Shown here one piece after another: positions 14,527-22,534 of a DNA stretch of 26,111 nt. Source of the stretch: Clostridiales bacterium (GTDB lineage: Bacteria; Bacillota; Clostridia; Christensenellales; CAG-138); the NCBI GenBank assembly GCA_009783775.1, contig WRCT01000006.1, positions 1 through 26,111 on the forward strand, in the 5' to 3' direction. The notes under the pieces are model-generated. The model saw only the letters and a program-made list of their open reading frames with translations. It searched no databases and was not told where the DNA came from. Positions within the stretch are counted from its first letter, which is position 1; each line of letters starts with the position of its first letter. A program made the position numbers and the translations under genes.

Positions 14527-15867
14527 ATGTTGGAAATACAAAATACAGTCACTTCTCTCGCCCGCGCCATGTTGGGCGCGGGCTTTGCCCTGTATCGGGT
14601 GGGCGGGTGCGTGCGGGACAAACTGTTGGGCCTGCCCGTCTATGACACCGACGTGGCCAGCGCCATGCGGCCGGAACAGCTGTTGGCTCTTTGCGCGGAG
14701 CTTGGGATAAAAGCCGCGCTCGTTAACGAGCGGCTGGGCACAGCTGGAATCTGGAATCTGGAATCTGGAATCTGTGTGGAACACACCACCTTCCGCACCG
14801 AAAGCTATGGAGAAGGCGGGGCGCATAAGCCGGTTGAGGTGGCGTTTACCGAAAGCCTGGCGCAAGACGCTTTCCGGCGGGATTTTTCGGTCAATGCCTT
14901 GTATGAAGATGTGCTGACGGGTGAGATCACCGACCCCACGGGCGGGCTGCCGGACCTTGAGAAAAGGCAGCTGCGCACGACCACAGAGGATCCGGCGGTG
15001 ATTCTGCGCGACGACGGGCTGCGCATTTTGCGGTTGGTGCGGTTCTGCGCGCAGCTGGATTTTACCCCCGAGGCAAAGACTTGGCAAGCGGCAAAGGAAC
15101 ACGTTTCCCTGCTTTCCGATATCGCATGGGAGCGCAAGCGGCAGGAGCTGTCGCGTATTCTGGTCGGGCCGCGTGTGCTGACCGCGCTGCAATTGCTGCG
15201 CGATGTGGGCGCGCTGCCTTATGTACTGCCCGAGCTGGTCCCCGCGCAAGGCTTCCCCCAAAAACCCGAGTACCACAAGTATGATGTGCTGGAACACAGT
15301 TTCCATGTCTGCGCCGCGATCGCGCCCGAACTGCCGCTGCGGCTCATGGCCCTGCTGCACGATGTGGGCAAGCCGGCCAGCTTTGAAACGCGCGGCAATA
15401 TGTACGACCACCCCCAGCTCGGCGAGGACCTCTGCCGCGCCGCGCTGACGCGCCTGACCTATGGCAATGACCTGGTCGACCGCATATGCCGGGCCGTGGC
15501 GATTCATATGTATGACCTGAGCGGCCAGGCCAAGGAAAGCACGCTGCGCAAGCGGTTCGCGCGCTGGGGCAGGCAGGCCACCCAAGACTTTATCGCCCTG
15601 CGTCAGGCCGACGTGCGCGGCAGCGGCTTTGACACGACCTTCACCGCCACCCGCTGGCAAAAGCTCCTGGACACCATGGAGGCCGAGCGCGTGCCCTTTT
15701 CGGAAAACGAGCTGGCCCTCTCCGGCCGCGATATTATGGACGCCTTGCACCTCCCCCCCGGGCCGAAGGTCGGAAAAATCAAGGAGCAGCTTTTCCTGCA
15801 TTGCGCGGTCAAGCCGCGTGATAATACAAGGGAGCGGTTGCTCCAAGTAATAAGTAAAAAGGAATAA
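14527..15867 (+). CDS. cca: CCA tRNA nucleotidyltransferase with HD domain
   Basis: A 446-residue class II CCA-adding enzyme. The nucleotidyltransferase motif is GGCVRD (26-31) with metal-binding YDTD (D40, D42). Further landmarks are TTFRTE, RRDFSVNAL (about 117-125), and the ILRDDGLRILRLVRF nucleotide-selection region. An HD hydrolase domain follows (LEHSFHV and LLHDVGK, about 257-280), common in bacterial CCA enzymes. It adds or repairs the 3' CCA of tRNAs. It starts 7 nt after the restriction gene with only a weak ribosome binding site, so it probably depends on upstream translation. Two oddities: a 7-bp tandem array (14744-14774) codes for GIWNLESGI near residue 75, and the last residues (VISKKE) and TAA stop come from a composite repeat. 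Confidence 0.95.
   Translation: MLEIQNTVTSLARAMLGAGFALYRVGGCVRDKLLGLPVYDTDVASAMRPEQLLALCAELGIKAALVNERLGTAGIWNLESGICVEHTTFRTESYGEGGAHKPVEVAFTESLAQDAFRRDFSVNALYEDVLTGEITDPTGGLPDLEKRQLRTTTEDPAVILRDDGLRILRLVRFCAQLDFTPEAKTWQAAKEHVSLLSDIAWERKRQELSRILVGPRVLTALQLLRDVGALPYVLPELVPAQGFPQKPEYHKYDVLEHSFHVCAAIAPELPLRLMALLHDVGKPASFETRGNMYDHPQLGEDLCRAALTRLTYGNDLVDRICRAVAIHMYDLSGQAKESTLRKRFARWGRQATQDFIALRQADVRGSGFDTTFTATRWQKLLDTMEAERVPFSENELALSGRDIMDALHLPPGPKVGKIKEQLFLHCAVKPRDNTRERLLQVISKKE
14744..14774 (+). repeat. 7-bp tandem array inside cca
   Basis: Four exact CTGGAAT units plus a partial fifth, in frame within cca. The 7-bp period matches the arms of the intergenic composite repeats, with a different unit sequence. 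The local protein length seems close to that of other class II CCA enzymes as I remember them, so this may be a replacement rather than an insertion. Confidence 0.85.
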
Positions 15868-15900
15868 GGAATAGTGAATGAAAAAACTGTCTTACGGCAG
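15845..15900. repeat. Composite heptamer repeat 6, left half only
   Basis: AAGTAAT, AAGTAAA, AAGGAAT, AAGGAAT, AGTGAAT units (15845-15879), then a terminator-like start GAAAAAACTGTCTTACGGCAG (15880-15900) like the stems in repeats 2-4. No inverted right arm follows: the sequence turns into the AT-rich leader of tnpV. The TAA stop of cca lies in the fourth position of the array. Confidence 0.8.
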
Positions 15901-15984
15901 TATGAGATAAGGAAGCATCATCAAAAATCTAAATGCAGTCAGAACACGGTGTTTGTAGCAAATACAAAACTGATTGGAGAAAAC

Positions 15985-16359
15985 ATGATGAAGTCCTTAT
16001 TTGAACAAAATGGCGGAACGTATCGACGTGAAGGCGATTATCTCGTCCCAAACCTGACCGTGCCGGAAGGGTCCGAATACCATATCGGGATTTGGGGGCA
16101 GCGGCGGCTGAATTATCTGAAAAAGCACAGGCGGATTCTATATACTAATCTGCTGACTTCCGGCAAACTGCATGAACATCTGCGCGAGATTGATGAAACG
16201 GCCTATGAGCGGCGGGAACTGATTATCAAACAGATGATGAAGGCGCAGGGTATAACCGAACAACTCAAGGCTGAAAATCAAATGCTTTGGGTTGGCTGGG
16301 TCAACAATATTTGTGCCTGCGCGGATGAGATAATCCGAAACGAACTAATCTACAATTAG
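15985..16359 (+). CDS. tnpV: Transposon-encoded protein TnpV
   Basis: A 124-residue protein from ATG 15985 (or the adjacent ATG 15988) with GGAG 7 nt upstream; the longer reading frame from 15874 runs into the repeat and is not needed. The family pattern is clear: KSLFEQNGGTYRREGDYLVPNL, GIWGQRRLNYLKKHR, YTNLLTSGKL, and QGITEQLKAENQMLWVG. TnpV is encoded in Tn4451-like elements of Clostridia; its function is not known, and it is a small, charged, mostly helical protein. It marks the left part of the mobile element and is followed by a strong terminator. Confidence 0.92.
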   Translation: MMKSLFEQNGGTYRREGDYLVPNLTVPEGSEYHIGIWGQRRLNYLKKHRRILYTNLLTSGKLHEHLREIDETAYERRELIIKQMMKAQGITEQLKAENQMLWVGWVNNICACADEIIRNELIYN

Positions 16360-16364
16360 GGTGT

Positions 16365-16410
16365 GCAATGGGCGGAGAGTCAAAAGGGTTCTCCGCCCTT
16401 GCATATTTTT
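16365..16410 (+). terminator. Rho-independent terminator of tnpV
   Basis: GCAA-T-GGGCGGAGA pairs with TCTCCGCCC-TTGC (9 bp plus 4 bp with one bulged T), then ATATTTTTA. It starts 6 nt after the tnpV stop. Confidence 0.92.
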
Positions 16411-16424
16411 ATCTAGCGCACCAA

Positions 16425-17078
16425 TCAAGCCCTATCTGCACTATTCCTTTGGGTCTTAATATAAGCCAACCCCTCTCGCAAATACTCATACTTCCATTTA
16501 TCATAAAATGCAATTTTTGTGAAAGTCGGTTTCATTACCATCCAAAGTCCAAAAAGTACAATTAGCATGGTAATAAATCTGATAACAGTTGAAACAGCTT
16601 GATTGGCATCAAAAGTATTAATAGCGAGGCCAATGATAAGAGTTATAAGCGGATAGATAGCTGTAATGAAGAAGTTTCTTATCGATGTCATTAAATTTGC
16701 GCCTGCGTTTTTCTTCAATTTTTGCTCACAACACTCTATAAGCCAGTCAATGCCCTCATCCGAAAACAGATTGTAGTCTTTGTCCTTTAAAAGCTCTAAC
16801 AGGGGTTCAATTTTACTGTCTTTATATTCCCGCAGTAGCTCAGTTCTCCGTTTTTTGTCTTGGCTCCTTCCATATAACAGTATAATTATCAGACATGAAA
16901 TTATTGCAAAAAAGGGAATTGAAACAATCCACATTTGACACCTAAGAAAGCTAAACAATAAGAACAATGCCAAAAAGATAGCGGGAGCTCCAAGCATTAC
17001 TTTTTCGGATCGTTTAAGGCTTTTGAAATCCCCTCTGAAAGCTTTTTCTTTGTACGCGTTAAAAAAGTTGTAGAACAT
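16425..17078 (-). CDS. Membrane protein with four predicted transmembrane helices, unknown
   Basis: A 217-residue protein I do not recognise. Hydrophobic segments at about 28-46, 49-69, 136-153 and 165-182 form two hairpins. Between them lies a charged, helical loop of about 65 residues (KDKKRR...KIEPLLELLKDK...CCEQKLKK) that should be cytoplasmic. A GAGAGGTG ribosome binding site lies 7 nt before the ATG. It lies downstream of the XRE regulator on the same strand, but a terminator hairpin separates them, so read-through or its own promoter is needed. The context is mobile-element cargo. A two-gene regulator/membrane-protein unit such as a toxin or immunity module is possible but not supported by any motif. 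Confidence 0.75.
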   Translation of the reverse strand: MFYNFFNAYKEKAFRGDFKSLKRSEKVMLGAPAIFLALFLLFSFLRCQMWIVSIPFFAIISCLIIILLYGRSQDKKRRTELLREYKDSKIEPLLELLKDKDYNLFSDEGIDWLIECCEQKLKKNAGANLMTSIRNFFITAIYPLITLIIGLAINTFDANQAVSTVIRFITMLIVLFGLWMVMKPTFTKIAFYDKWKYEYLREGLAYIKTQRNSADRA

Positions 17079-17141
17079 GCAGACACCTCTCTCACAATTT
17101 ATTTGTTTGCTATATGATGCGGACTTTAACTTGCCATATAA

Positions 17142-17169
17142 AAACCGCTGACATCTCCTTCAGCGGTTT
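17142..17169 (-). terminator. Terminator of the XRE regulator gene
   Basis: Perfect 10-bp stem AAACCGCTGA / TCAGCGGTTT with an 8-nt loop; on the - strand the stem runs into TTTATA. It lies 5 nt after the regulator's stop. Confidence 0.85.
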
Positions 17170-17173
17170 GTGG

Positions 17174-17503
17174 CTACTTTTGGTTGATAGCGTTTATGAA
17201 TTCTCTTAGTATCCCGACGGCTGAATCTATGTGTTTCGACTCCAGCTGGCTGAGAAGTTCCACGATTGCAGAAACACCATTTGATGCGTCCGTTCCTGAA
17301 ATGATATAGTTTGGTGAAATATTTGCTCCGGTGCAGATTTTGTAGAGGGTTTCAGCGGATAGCCCCTTCTTGCCGCGTTCAATATCTGCAAGGAAACTGC
17401 TTGAAATCCCGCACTGTTCGCTGAATTTCTCACGGGACAGGGAAAGCAACTCTCTTGTCTGCCGGATTCTCGCTCCGACAAGTATGTTAAATTCTTGATT
17501 CAA
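17174..17503 (-). CDS. XRE-family helix-turn-helix regulator
   Basis: A 109-residue protein from TTG 17503, chosen because GAGGTGAT lies 6 nt upstream; the in-frame GTG at 17512 sits inside that site. Residues about 10-65 form a Cro/CI-type DNA-binding domain (IRQTRELLSLSREKFSEQC, then GISSSFLADIERGKKGLS as the recognition region, then AETLYKICTGANISPNYI). The C-terminal 35 residues are a short helical tail, perhaps for dimerisation. It probably represses its own promoter or neighbouring cargo genes. It is divergent from the giant RCC1 gene, so the 190-bp gap between them could hold operators for both. Confidence 0.9.
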   Translation of the reverse strand: MNQEFNILVGARIRQTRELLSLSREKFSEQCGISSSFLADIERGKKGLSAETLYKICTGANISPNYIISGTDASNGVSAIVELLSQLESKHIDSAVGILREFINAINQK

Positions 17504-17608
17504 CTGTATCACCTCGATAATTCTATTGTAGTGGTTCTCGAAATGATTTTACATAATCGTTAGGATGTCTTGTGATATTCAATAGCTGTTGTTTTTGCAC
17601 AAAATCCG

Positions 17609-17637
17609 TTGACACCTTGGCTAAAAAGGAATATGAT
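17609..17637 (+). promoter_or_regulatory. Sigma-A promoter of the RCC1/dockerin gene
   Basis: -35 TTGACA (17609-17614, full consensus), a 17-nt spacer, and -10 TATGAT (17632-17637). The start codon lies about 58 nt downstream. Confidence 0.85.
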
Positions 17638-17695
17638 TAAATCCTTGAAAAGTTAGCTATATAAGGGTAATTCAAATTCGGGGAGGAAATCTGAC

Positions 17696-20600
17696 ATGAA
17701 AAAGATTCTATCAATAGTGCTGTCGTTGGTGTTTTGTTTGACATTGATGCCGTTAGGTGAAATAAAGATGGCGAAAGCAGCGTTCACCACAACGCCGATG
17801 ATTGCGGCAGGGGGCAATCACACTATCGTCCTTAAATCGGATGGAACCGTTTGGGCGTGGGGAAATAATGAATTTGGACAACTCGGCGACGGAACAACGA
17901 CTGTTCAATACACCCCTGTACAAGTGCAGAACCTTAACAGGGTAATAGCAATTGCAGCAGGAGAGTTTCACACTGTCGCTCTCAAATCAGATGGAACCGT
18001 TTGGGCGTGGGGAAATAATGATAAAGGACAACTCGGCGACGGAACAACAATCAGCCGCTATTCGCCCGTACAAGTGAAGAATCTCGCCGGAATCACCGCA
18101 ATTGCGGTGGGTGGATCTTATATCTGGGAGACAATCTCCGGTGAAATGCTTTTGCAACAGGCGGGTATTTCCGTGGCGCTCAAATCGGATGGTACCGTTT
18201 GGGCTTGGGGAGACAATTATTATGGGCAACTCGGCGACGGAACAACGACTGATCGTGCTACGCCTGTACAAGTGGAGAATCTAAGTGGCGTAACAGCAAT
18301 TGCTGCTGGCAACAGTCATGCCATCGCGCTCAAATCTGATGGCACAGTTTGGACATGGGGATGGAAATATTACGGGCAACTCGGCGATGGAATAGGAGGA
18401 GGAGAGTGGGATGATTATTCAAATACACCTGTGCAAGTGCAGAATCCCAGCGACGTAACAGCAATTGCAACAGGCGGAGATCATGCCATCGCGCTCAAAT
18501 CTGACGGCACGGTTTGGACATGGGGTTCTAATTTTTGGGGGCAGATTGGTGATGGAACAACGACTTCTCGATACACCCCCGTACTCGTAATGAGTCTAAG
18601 TGACGTAACAGCAATCACAGCGGGCGGCAATCGTTCTATCGCCTTAAAACCCGACGGTACTGTTTGGGCATGGGGGCTGACTTATCGATACCAGCTTTCC
18701 GTTGGGACATCTTTTGACCCCACACCAAAGGATGTTGTCTATGGCATGACAGCGGTTGCAGCAGGCGGCTCTCACACCGTTACTCTCAAATCGGATGGGT
18801 CGGTTTGGGCATGGGGAGCCAATAATTCCGGGCAGCTCGGTGATGGGACAACGACTAGTCGATATTTGTCGTATTCTAATACAGGTATCCCATGGTACCA
18901 ATTGCCTATTCAAGTCCTTGGTGAAACCGGCGTGGGATATTTTAATGTGTATGAAAGCAGTAGCGGCGAGCATCATTCCGTTTCCATATCCACAATGCTT
19001 AACGGTTCAGTAGCATCGAATTGCAGCTCTGCGCGCGCAGGCAGCATGGTTAGTTTAACAATCACTCCCTCTGAGGGGTATAAGTTGAAGGAAGGAGCGT
19101 TAAAGTATAATGACAGTTTGGTCAAAGGCACAGCTTTCGTAATGCCTGATTGTGATGTAGTGGTAACAGCGGAATTTGAGCCTGTATCTTCTGACGCGGA
19201 GCCGGAACCTATTGTATTTGGGAAGAAAGTCGATTTGAAATATCCCATGAACCTATACATTTTCCCTGATAAAAATGTCCCACCTGTTCCATTGGGTTCT
19301 AACGCCCAATATGCAGAAGAGCTAAAATATTGGGCTGCCGAACTGGGGCATGATTTCTCTAGGCTGGATTATAGCAAGGCGATTGCAACCCCATTCAAAA
19401 TGCCTTATTTGACAACGGCAAATGAAGTTGTTTTTGATAAAAACTCGACCATGACAGTAAAGGATGTTATGGCAGATATTATTATGCTGGGACACATGCA
19501 ACAGTATATCATCGATGAGGAAAATAGCTTAAAGAACTATGCTGGCAAAACGGATACAACCGCAAAAATCAACGAGTCAACAAAAAAGATGTTGAAGTAT
19601 TTGGGTAGATACAATGATTATGTTGGGGCACAACCTGCCAAGTTTTCTGATCCGCGAACAAAGACAAAAGCCCTTGCTGCAATTGAAGCAATTATCAATG
19701 CTACTTGGGATCAAAAGCTTTCTGGTGCAAAATTATTAGATAAGTTTCAAGAAAAAGTGATAGAGCCTAACCCGCAGCTTGGATCTATTATGCGCGAACT
19801 TGAAGAAGCAAGCACGAATGACGCTCTCTATCGGGCACAAAACAATTTCTTGAATACTATTTCCCTCGGCACGAACATATATCGGAGCATAGCAGGTGAG
19901 CCCAAGTATATTTACGATAGCGTTGGCAAAATCGTTGATGCCATGGGAAATGATACCTTGTCAGGGGTAAAAAAATATACTGATGGAGTGAAAGGAGTCT
20001 ATGATTTTATTAAACTTATCGACACAAGTTTTGGTCCCGTTACAGCTTCGGCAAAGATCGCAACAGCGTATTTAAAATTCTGCGCTAAAATGTACAGTTG
20101 GGTCAAAGATCAGTATCCTTCCTGGCTCTTTTATTCAAATTACTACCTGCCCAGAACAGAACCAGCTTATTTCAACCGGATTGGCTTTGACCAAAGCGGG
20201 GGCATTCCCCTCTTTTTGACCTCATTTTCCGATCAAGAATTAAACAGCTGCGATGAGTTGAGCCGTTTCTTGCTTTCGGCTTTGAATAAGCACAACAACC
20301 TTAATAGTGTTTATTATGTGCAAGACACTTTTAGCAGCGCTGATAAGCGCTCTCTCGTTATAGCAGCCGCAACCCTTTCTGATATTAGGCTGACAAACTA
20401 TAGAGAGCTTCAAAAGTATCTCCTTGACTATATCGAGGCACAGTGTCTACCGACAGGCAAAGCCAAAACTGCAAAAGTATCTTGTCCTGTTCTTGTCACA
20501 ATAGTTGACCAAGAAGGGAATGTGCTATTTACACTAAACACCGACGAGAGCTATTCTCAAAATTATAATCAGTATTGTACTTTTTATTTGGCGGGCGATA

Positions 20601-21541
20601 ACAGAGATGAAAAGATTTTTATCATTCAAGACGATTATGATTTTATCATAACACCTTACGAAGATGGATTGATGAGTTGCTCTTTTCAAACAATAGATGA
20701 AAATGGGCATACAAAAGAGTATTCATATAGTGATATTTCGATAGATACATCCTCGGAGTTTATGTTTACCACAACTTTGGGAAACGTTCCAAAACTGGAA
20801 AAAGTTAGTGGCGGCGCGTCCGAAGAAATTTCTGCGACCGAAGAAGTCATTCTCGCAAGCCAAGTTATTATCGATGCTGATAGTGTTGAATTATATTGTG
20901 GCGGCACTCGACAGTTGAATGCGGATGTATCCCCATCGGCTACGACTGATAAAGCAATCACTTGGCATTCAAGCGACCCTGCCATCGTGGCAGTGAATGA
21001 TGCGGGCTTGGTTACCGCTATCTCGATTGGAAATGCGATGATAATCGCGCAATCAAACACAGAAAACGTTTACAGTATGTGTGAAGTAACGGTGCTGCCG
21101 CGTTCAACTGATATGACAACGGTGGCATTTCAAGCAACGAAAGGCGGAACAATCTCGGCAGAAATGGCCGATAAATATCTCATTGGCAGCACGATTGCCA
21201 TTTATGCCACTCCTGACGAAGATTATGTGTTTGCTGGTTGGGCTGCAACGAATGGGGGTGAATTTGCAGACAATTCAAGCGACTATACATTTTTTACTGT
21301 CCCCAGCGCCCCCACCACAATAACTGCATCCTTTACTTCATGCAAGCGCGGCGATGCGAACTGTGACGGCAAGGTTGACGCCTCCGATGCGGCGGCCATC
21401 CTGCGGCATCTGGTGCAGTTGACAAGGCTTACCCCACGAGGACTGGAAAATGCGAAGGTGACTGCCGGAACCGGCCCGGTCTCCGCCGCTGATGCGGCCA
21501 AGATTCTGCGGTGGCTGGTGCAGTTGGAGAAAGACTTGTAG
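17696..21541 (+). CDS. Giant secreted RCC1-propeller protein with Ig-like and dockerin domains
   Basis: 1281 residues with GGGAGGAAA before the ATG. A signal peptide (1-29) is followed by seven RCC1 repeats (about 35-410), each with ALKSDGTVWAWG and GQLGDGTT motifs, enough for a closed seven-bladed propeller; repeat 3 has a 16-residue insertion. Next come an InlB-like repeat (about 417-497), a long unrecognised region (about 500-1050), a bacterial Ig-like BIG2 domain (about 1056-1140), a second InlB-like repeat (about 1141-1215), and a C-terminal dockerin (about 1217-1281). The first dockerin loop is complete (GDANCDGKVDASDAAAILRHLVQL), but the second has lost its Asp ligands (TAGTGPVSAADAAKILRWLVQL). 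It is probably surface-attached or scaffold-docked and used for binding; no catalytic motif is visible. It lies in the mobile element as cargo. Confidence 0.9.
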   Translation: MKKILSIVLSLVFCLTLMPLGEIKMAKAAFTTTPMIAAGGNHTIVLKSDGTVWAWGNNEFGQLGDGTTTVQYTPVQVQNLNRVIAIAAGEFHTVALKSDGTVWAWGNNDKGQLGDGTTISRYSPVQVKNLAGITAIAVGGSYIWETISGEMLLQQAGISVALKSDGTVWAWGDNYYGQLGDGTTTDRATPVQVENLSGVTAIAAGNSHAIALKSDGTVWTWGWKYYGQLGDGIGGGEWDDYSNTPVQVQNPSDVTAIATGGDHAIALKSDGTVWTWGSNFWGQIGDGTTTSRYTPVLVMSLSDVTAITAGGNRSIALKPDGTVWAWGLTYRYQLSVGTSFDPTPKDVVYGMTAVAAGGSHTVTLKSDGSVWAWGANNSGQLGDGTTTSRYLSYSNTGIPWYQLPIQVLGETGVGYFNVYESSSGEHHSVSISTMLNGSVASNCSSARAGSMVSLTITPSEGYKLKEGALKYNDSLVKGTAFVMPDCDVVVTAEFEPVSSDAEPEPIVFGKKVDLKYPMNLYIFPDKNVPPVPLGSNAQYAEELKYWAAELGHDFSRLDYSKAIATPFKMPYLTTANEVVFDKNSTMTVKDVMADIIMLGHMQQYIIDEENSLKNYAGKTDTTAKINESTKKMLKYLGRYNDYVGAQPAKFSDPRTKTKALAAIEAIINATWDQKLSGAKLLDKFQEKVIEPNPQLGSIMRELEEASTNDALYRAQNNFLNTISLGTNIYRSIAGEPKYIYDSVGKIVDAMGNDTLSGVKKYTDGVKGVYDFIKLIDTSFGPVTASAKIATAYLKFCAKMYSWVKDQYPSWLFYSNYYLPRTEPAYFNRIGFDQSGGIPLFLTSFSDQELNSCDELSRFLLSALNKHNNLNSVYYVQDTFSSADKRSLVIAAATLSDIRLTNYRELQKYLLDYIEAQCLPTGKAKTAKVSCPVLVTIVDQEGNVLFTLNTDESYSQNYNQYCTFYLAGDNRDEKIFIIQDDYDFIITPYEDGLMSCSFQTIDENGHTKEYSYSDISIDTSSEFMFTTTLGNVPKLEKVSGGASEEISATEEVILASQVIIDADSVELYCGGTRQLNADVSPSATTDKAITWHSSDPAIVAVNDAGLVTAISIGNAMIIAQSNTENVYSMCEVTVLPRSTDMTTVAFQATKGGTISAEMADKYLIGSTIAIYATPDEDYVFAGWAATNGGEFADNSSDYTFFTVPSAPTTITASFTSCKRGDANCDGKVDASDAAAILRHLVQLTRLTPRGLENAKVTAGTGPVSAADAAKILRWLVQLEKDL

Positions 21542-21577
21542 GGCGGGTTGACCAGAGCATTCTGAATGATGGGCTCG

Positions 21578-21606
21578 AGCGCTCAGGGGAACTTGGGCGC
21601 TTTTTG
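21578..21606 (+). terminator. Rho-independent terminator of the RCC1/dockerin gene
   Basis: Stem AGCGCTCA / TGGGCGCT (8 bp with one G-T pair), loop GGGGAACT, then TTTTTGTTT, 36 nt after the stop codon. Confidence 0.88.
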
Positions 21607-21634
21607 TTTATCTAAGAGGGTCGAAACATTTGCG

Positions 21635-22291
21635 TCAACCAGACTGGTTCTTTTTTTCTCTTTTGATATCTATAGCTTCCTCTCGAAGTAGTTTTGCCAT
21701 TTTCGTTATTGATACCACCATCGAGCAATATGGATCCTTGTACGATTCCGAAAAAACACGTTCCAACTCCACTTTTTCGTTCATGGGGTCAGGTTTCATA
21801 AACCGTCCTTCCTGCGTATTTGATGCGTGGAGTTTTATGAGTTTTAGTATCATGTCTTGTATTAATTCGTGAACTATATCTATCGCTGAAAACATATTTC
21901 CAATATGCGTCAAGTTGGCTTCTTCATATATAGACCAAGTATGCAGCTTAATAATCGAGTTAAGTGTTTGAACACGATTATCTATGGACATGAGTTCTTG
22001 CATGATGCGCATAAATTCCTCATGAGTAATAATTGTTGGTGTGTATCCGTTAATCTTAGCGTTCAAGACCAACGGATCAGAAATGGCTATTAGCTCAGAG
22101 CTACGCTCAATGAATTGATCAGCAACCTTCTCTTTTTGGGAGAAAATCATATTCCTGAGTTGGTTTATTCTTGAGTTTCGATAGTTGGTAATCAATGACA
22201 CAATTGCAATAATTCCAGCAATTAGGCTCGGTAGTATCAAGGCAATCCAATACAATAACGAGTAATCATGACTCGGGCTAATGGGGATCAA
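21635..22291 (-). CDS. Single-pass membrane protein with a helical cytoplasmic domain, unknown
   Basis: About 218 residues that I do not recognise. One hydrophobic helix (about 15-36) near the N-terminus is followed by a charged, helix-rich domain of about 180 residues with a coiled-coil-like stretch (NYRNSRINQLRNMIFSQKE). The start codon is uncertain. An AAAGGAG site (22292-22298) directly abuts a TTG at 22289-22291, which is too close; an in-frame ATT at 22282 has better spacing (9 nt), and no ATG is available in frame nearby. A promoter lies at 22356-22383. The topology is like that of many mobile-element or defence accessory proteins, but no motif supports a function. Confidence 0.7.
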   Translation of the reverse strand: MIPISPSHDYSLLYWIALILPSLIAGIIAIVSLITNYRNSRINQLRNMIFSQKEKVADQFIERSSELIAISDPLVLNAKINGYTPTIITHEEFMRIMQELMSIDNRVQTLNSIIKLHTWSIYEEANLTHIGNMFSAIDIVHELIQDMILKLIKLHASNTQEGRFMKPDPMNEKVELERVFSESYKDPYCSMVVSITKMAKLLREEAIDIKREKKNQSG

Positions 22292-22355
22292 CTCCTTTCG
22301 ACGATTATCTGTTAGTGACTATGACTCACAAGAGAATAATTCTGCGCCTGACATT

Positions 22356-22383
22356 ATTATACAACAAATTCCAACCTTGGCAA
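22356..22383 (-). promoter_or_regulatory. Promoter of the single-pass membrane protein gene
   Basis: On the - strand: -35 TTGCCA (22383-22378), a 16-nt spacer, -10 TATAAT (22361-22356). It points at the gene starting near 22291. Confidence 0.7.
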
Positions 22384-22499
22384 TAAAAACAATGATCCAC
22401 GGAAGACTCTCTATTTGTTCTGTTGCAATGAAACAACATACGCTGAGACGGCAGGACTGACAACCATAAATTCCCATGAAAGAATTTTCGATTTTGCTA

Positions 22500-22528
22500 T
22501 TGACGGGCAAACATTTGTTCGTTATAAT
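22500..22528 (+). promoter_or_regulatory. Strong sigma-A promoter of a predicted small RNA
   Basis: -35 TTGACG (22500-22505), a 17-nt spacer, -10 TATAAT (22523-22528). Predicted start near 22535, with no protein gene directly downstream. Confidence 0.8.
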
Positions 22529-22534
22529 GATTGA

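Noticed and set aside
17696..18940. RCC1 repeats as a sign of eukaryotic contamination
   Set aside because: Bacterial promoter, ribosome binding site, signal peptide, BIG2 and dockerin domains in the same frame show a bacterial gene; bacterial RCC1-like repeat proteins are known.
21630..21872. 80-residue + strand frame opposite the membrane protein gene
   Set aside because: Antisense shadow; the - strand frame is longer and has a promoter and ribosome binding site.
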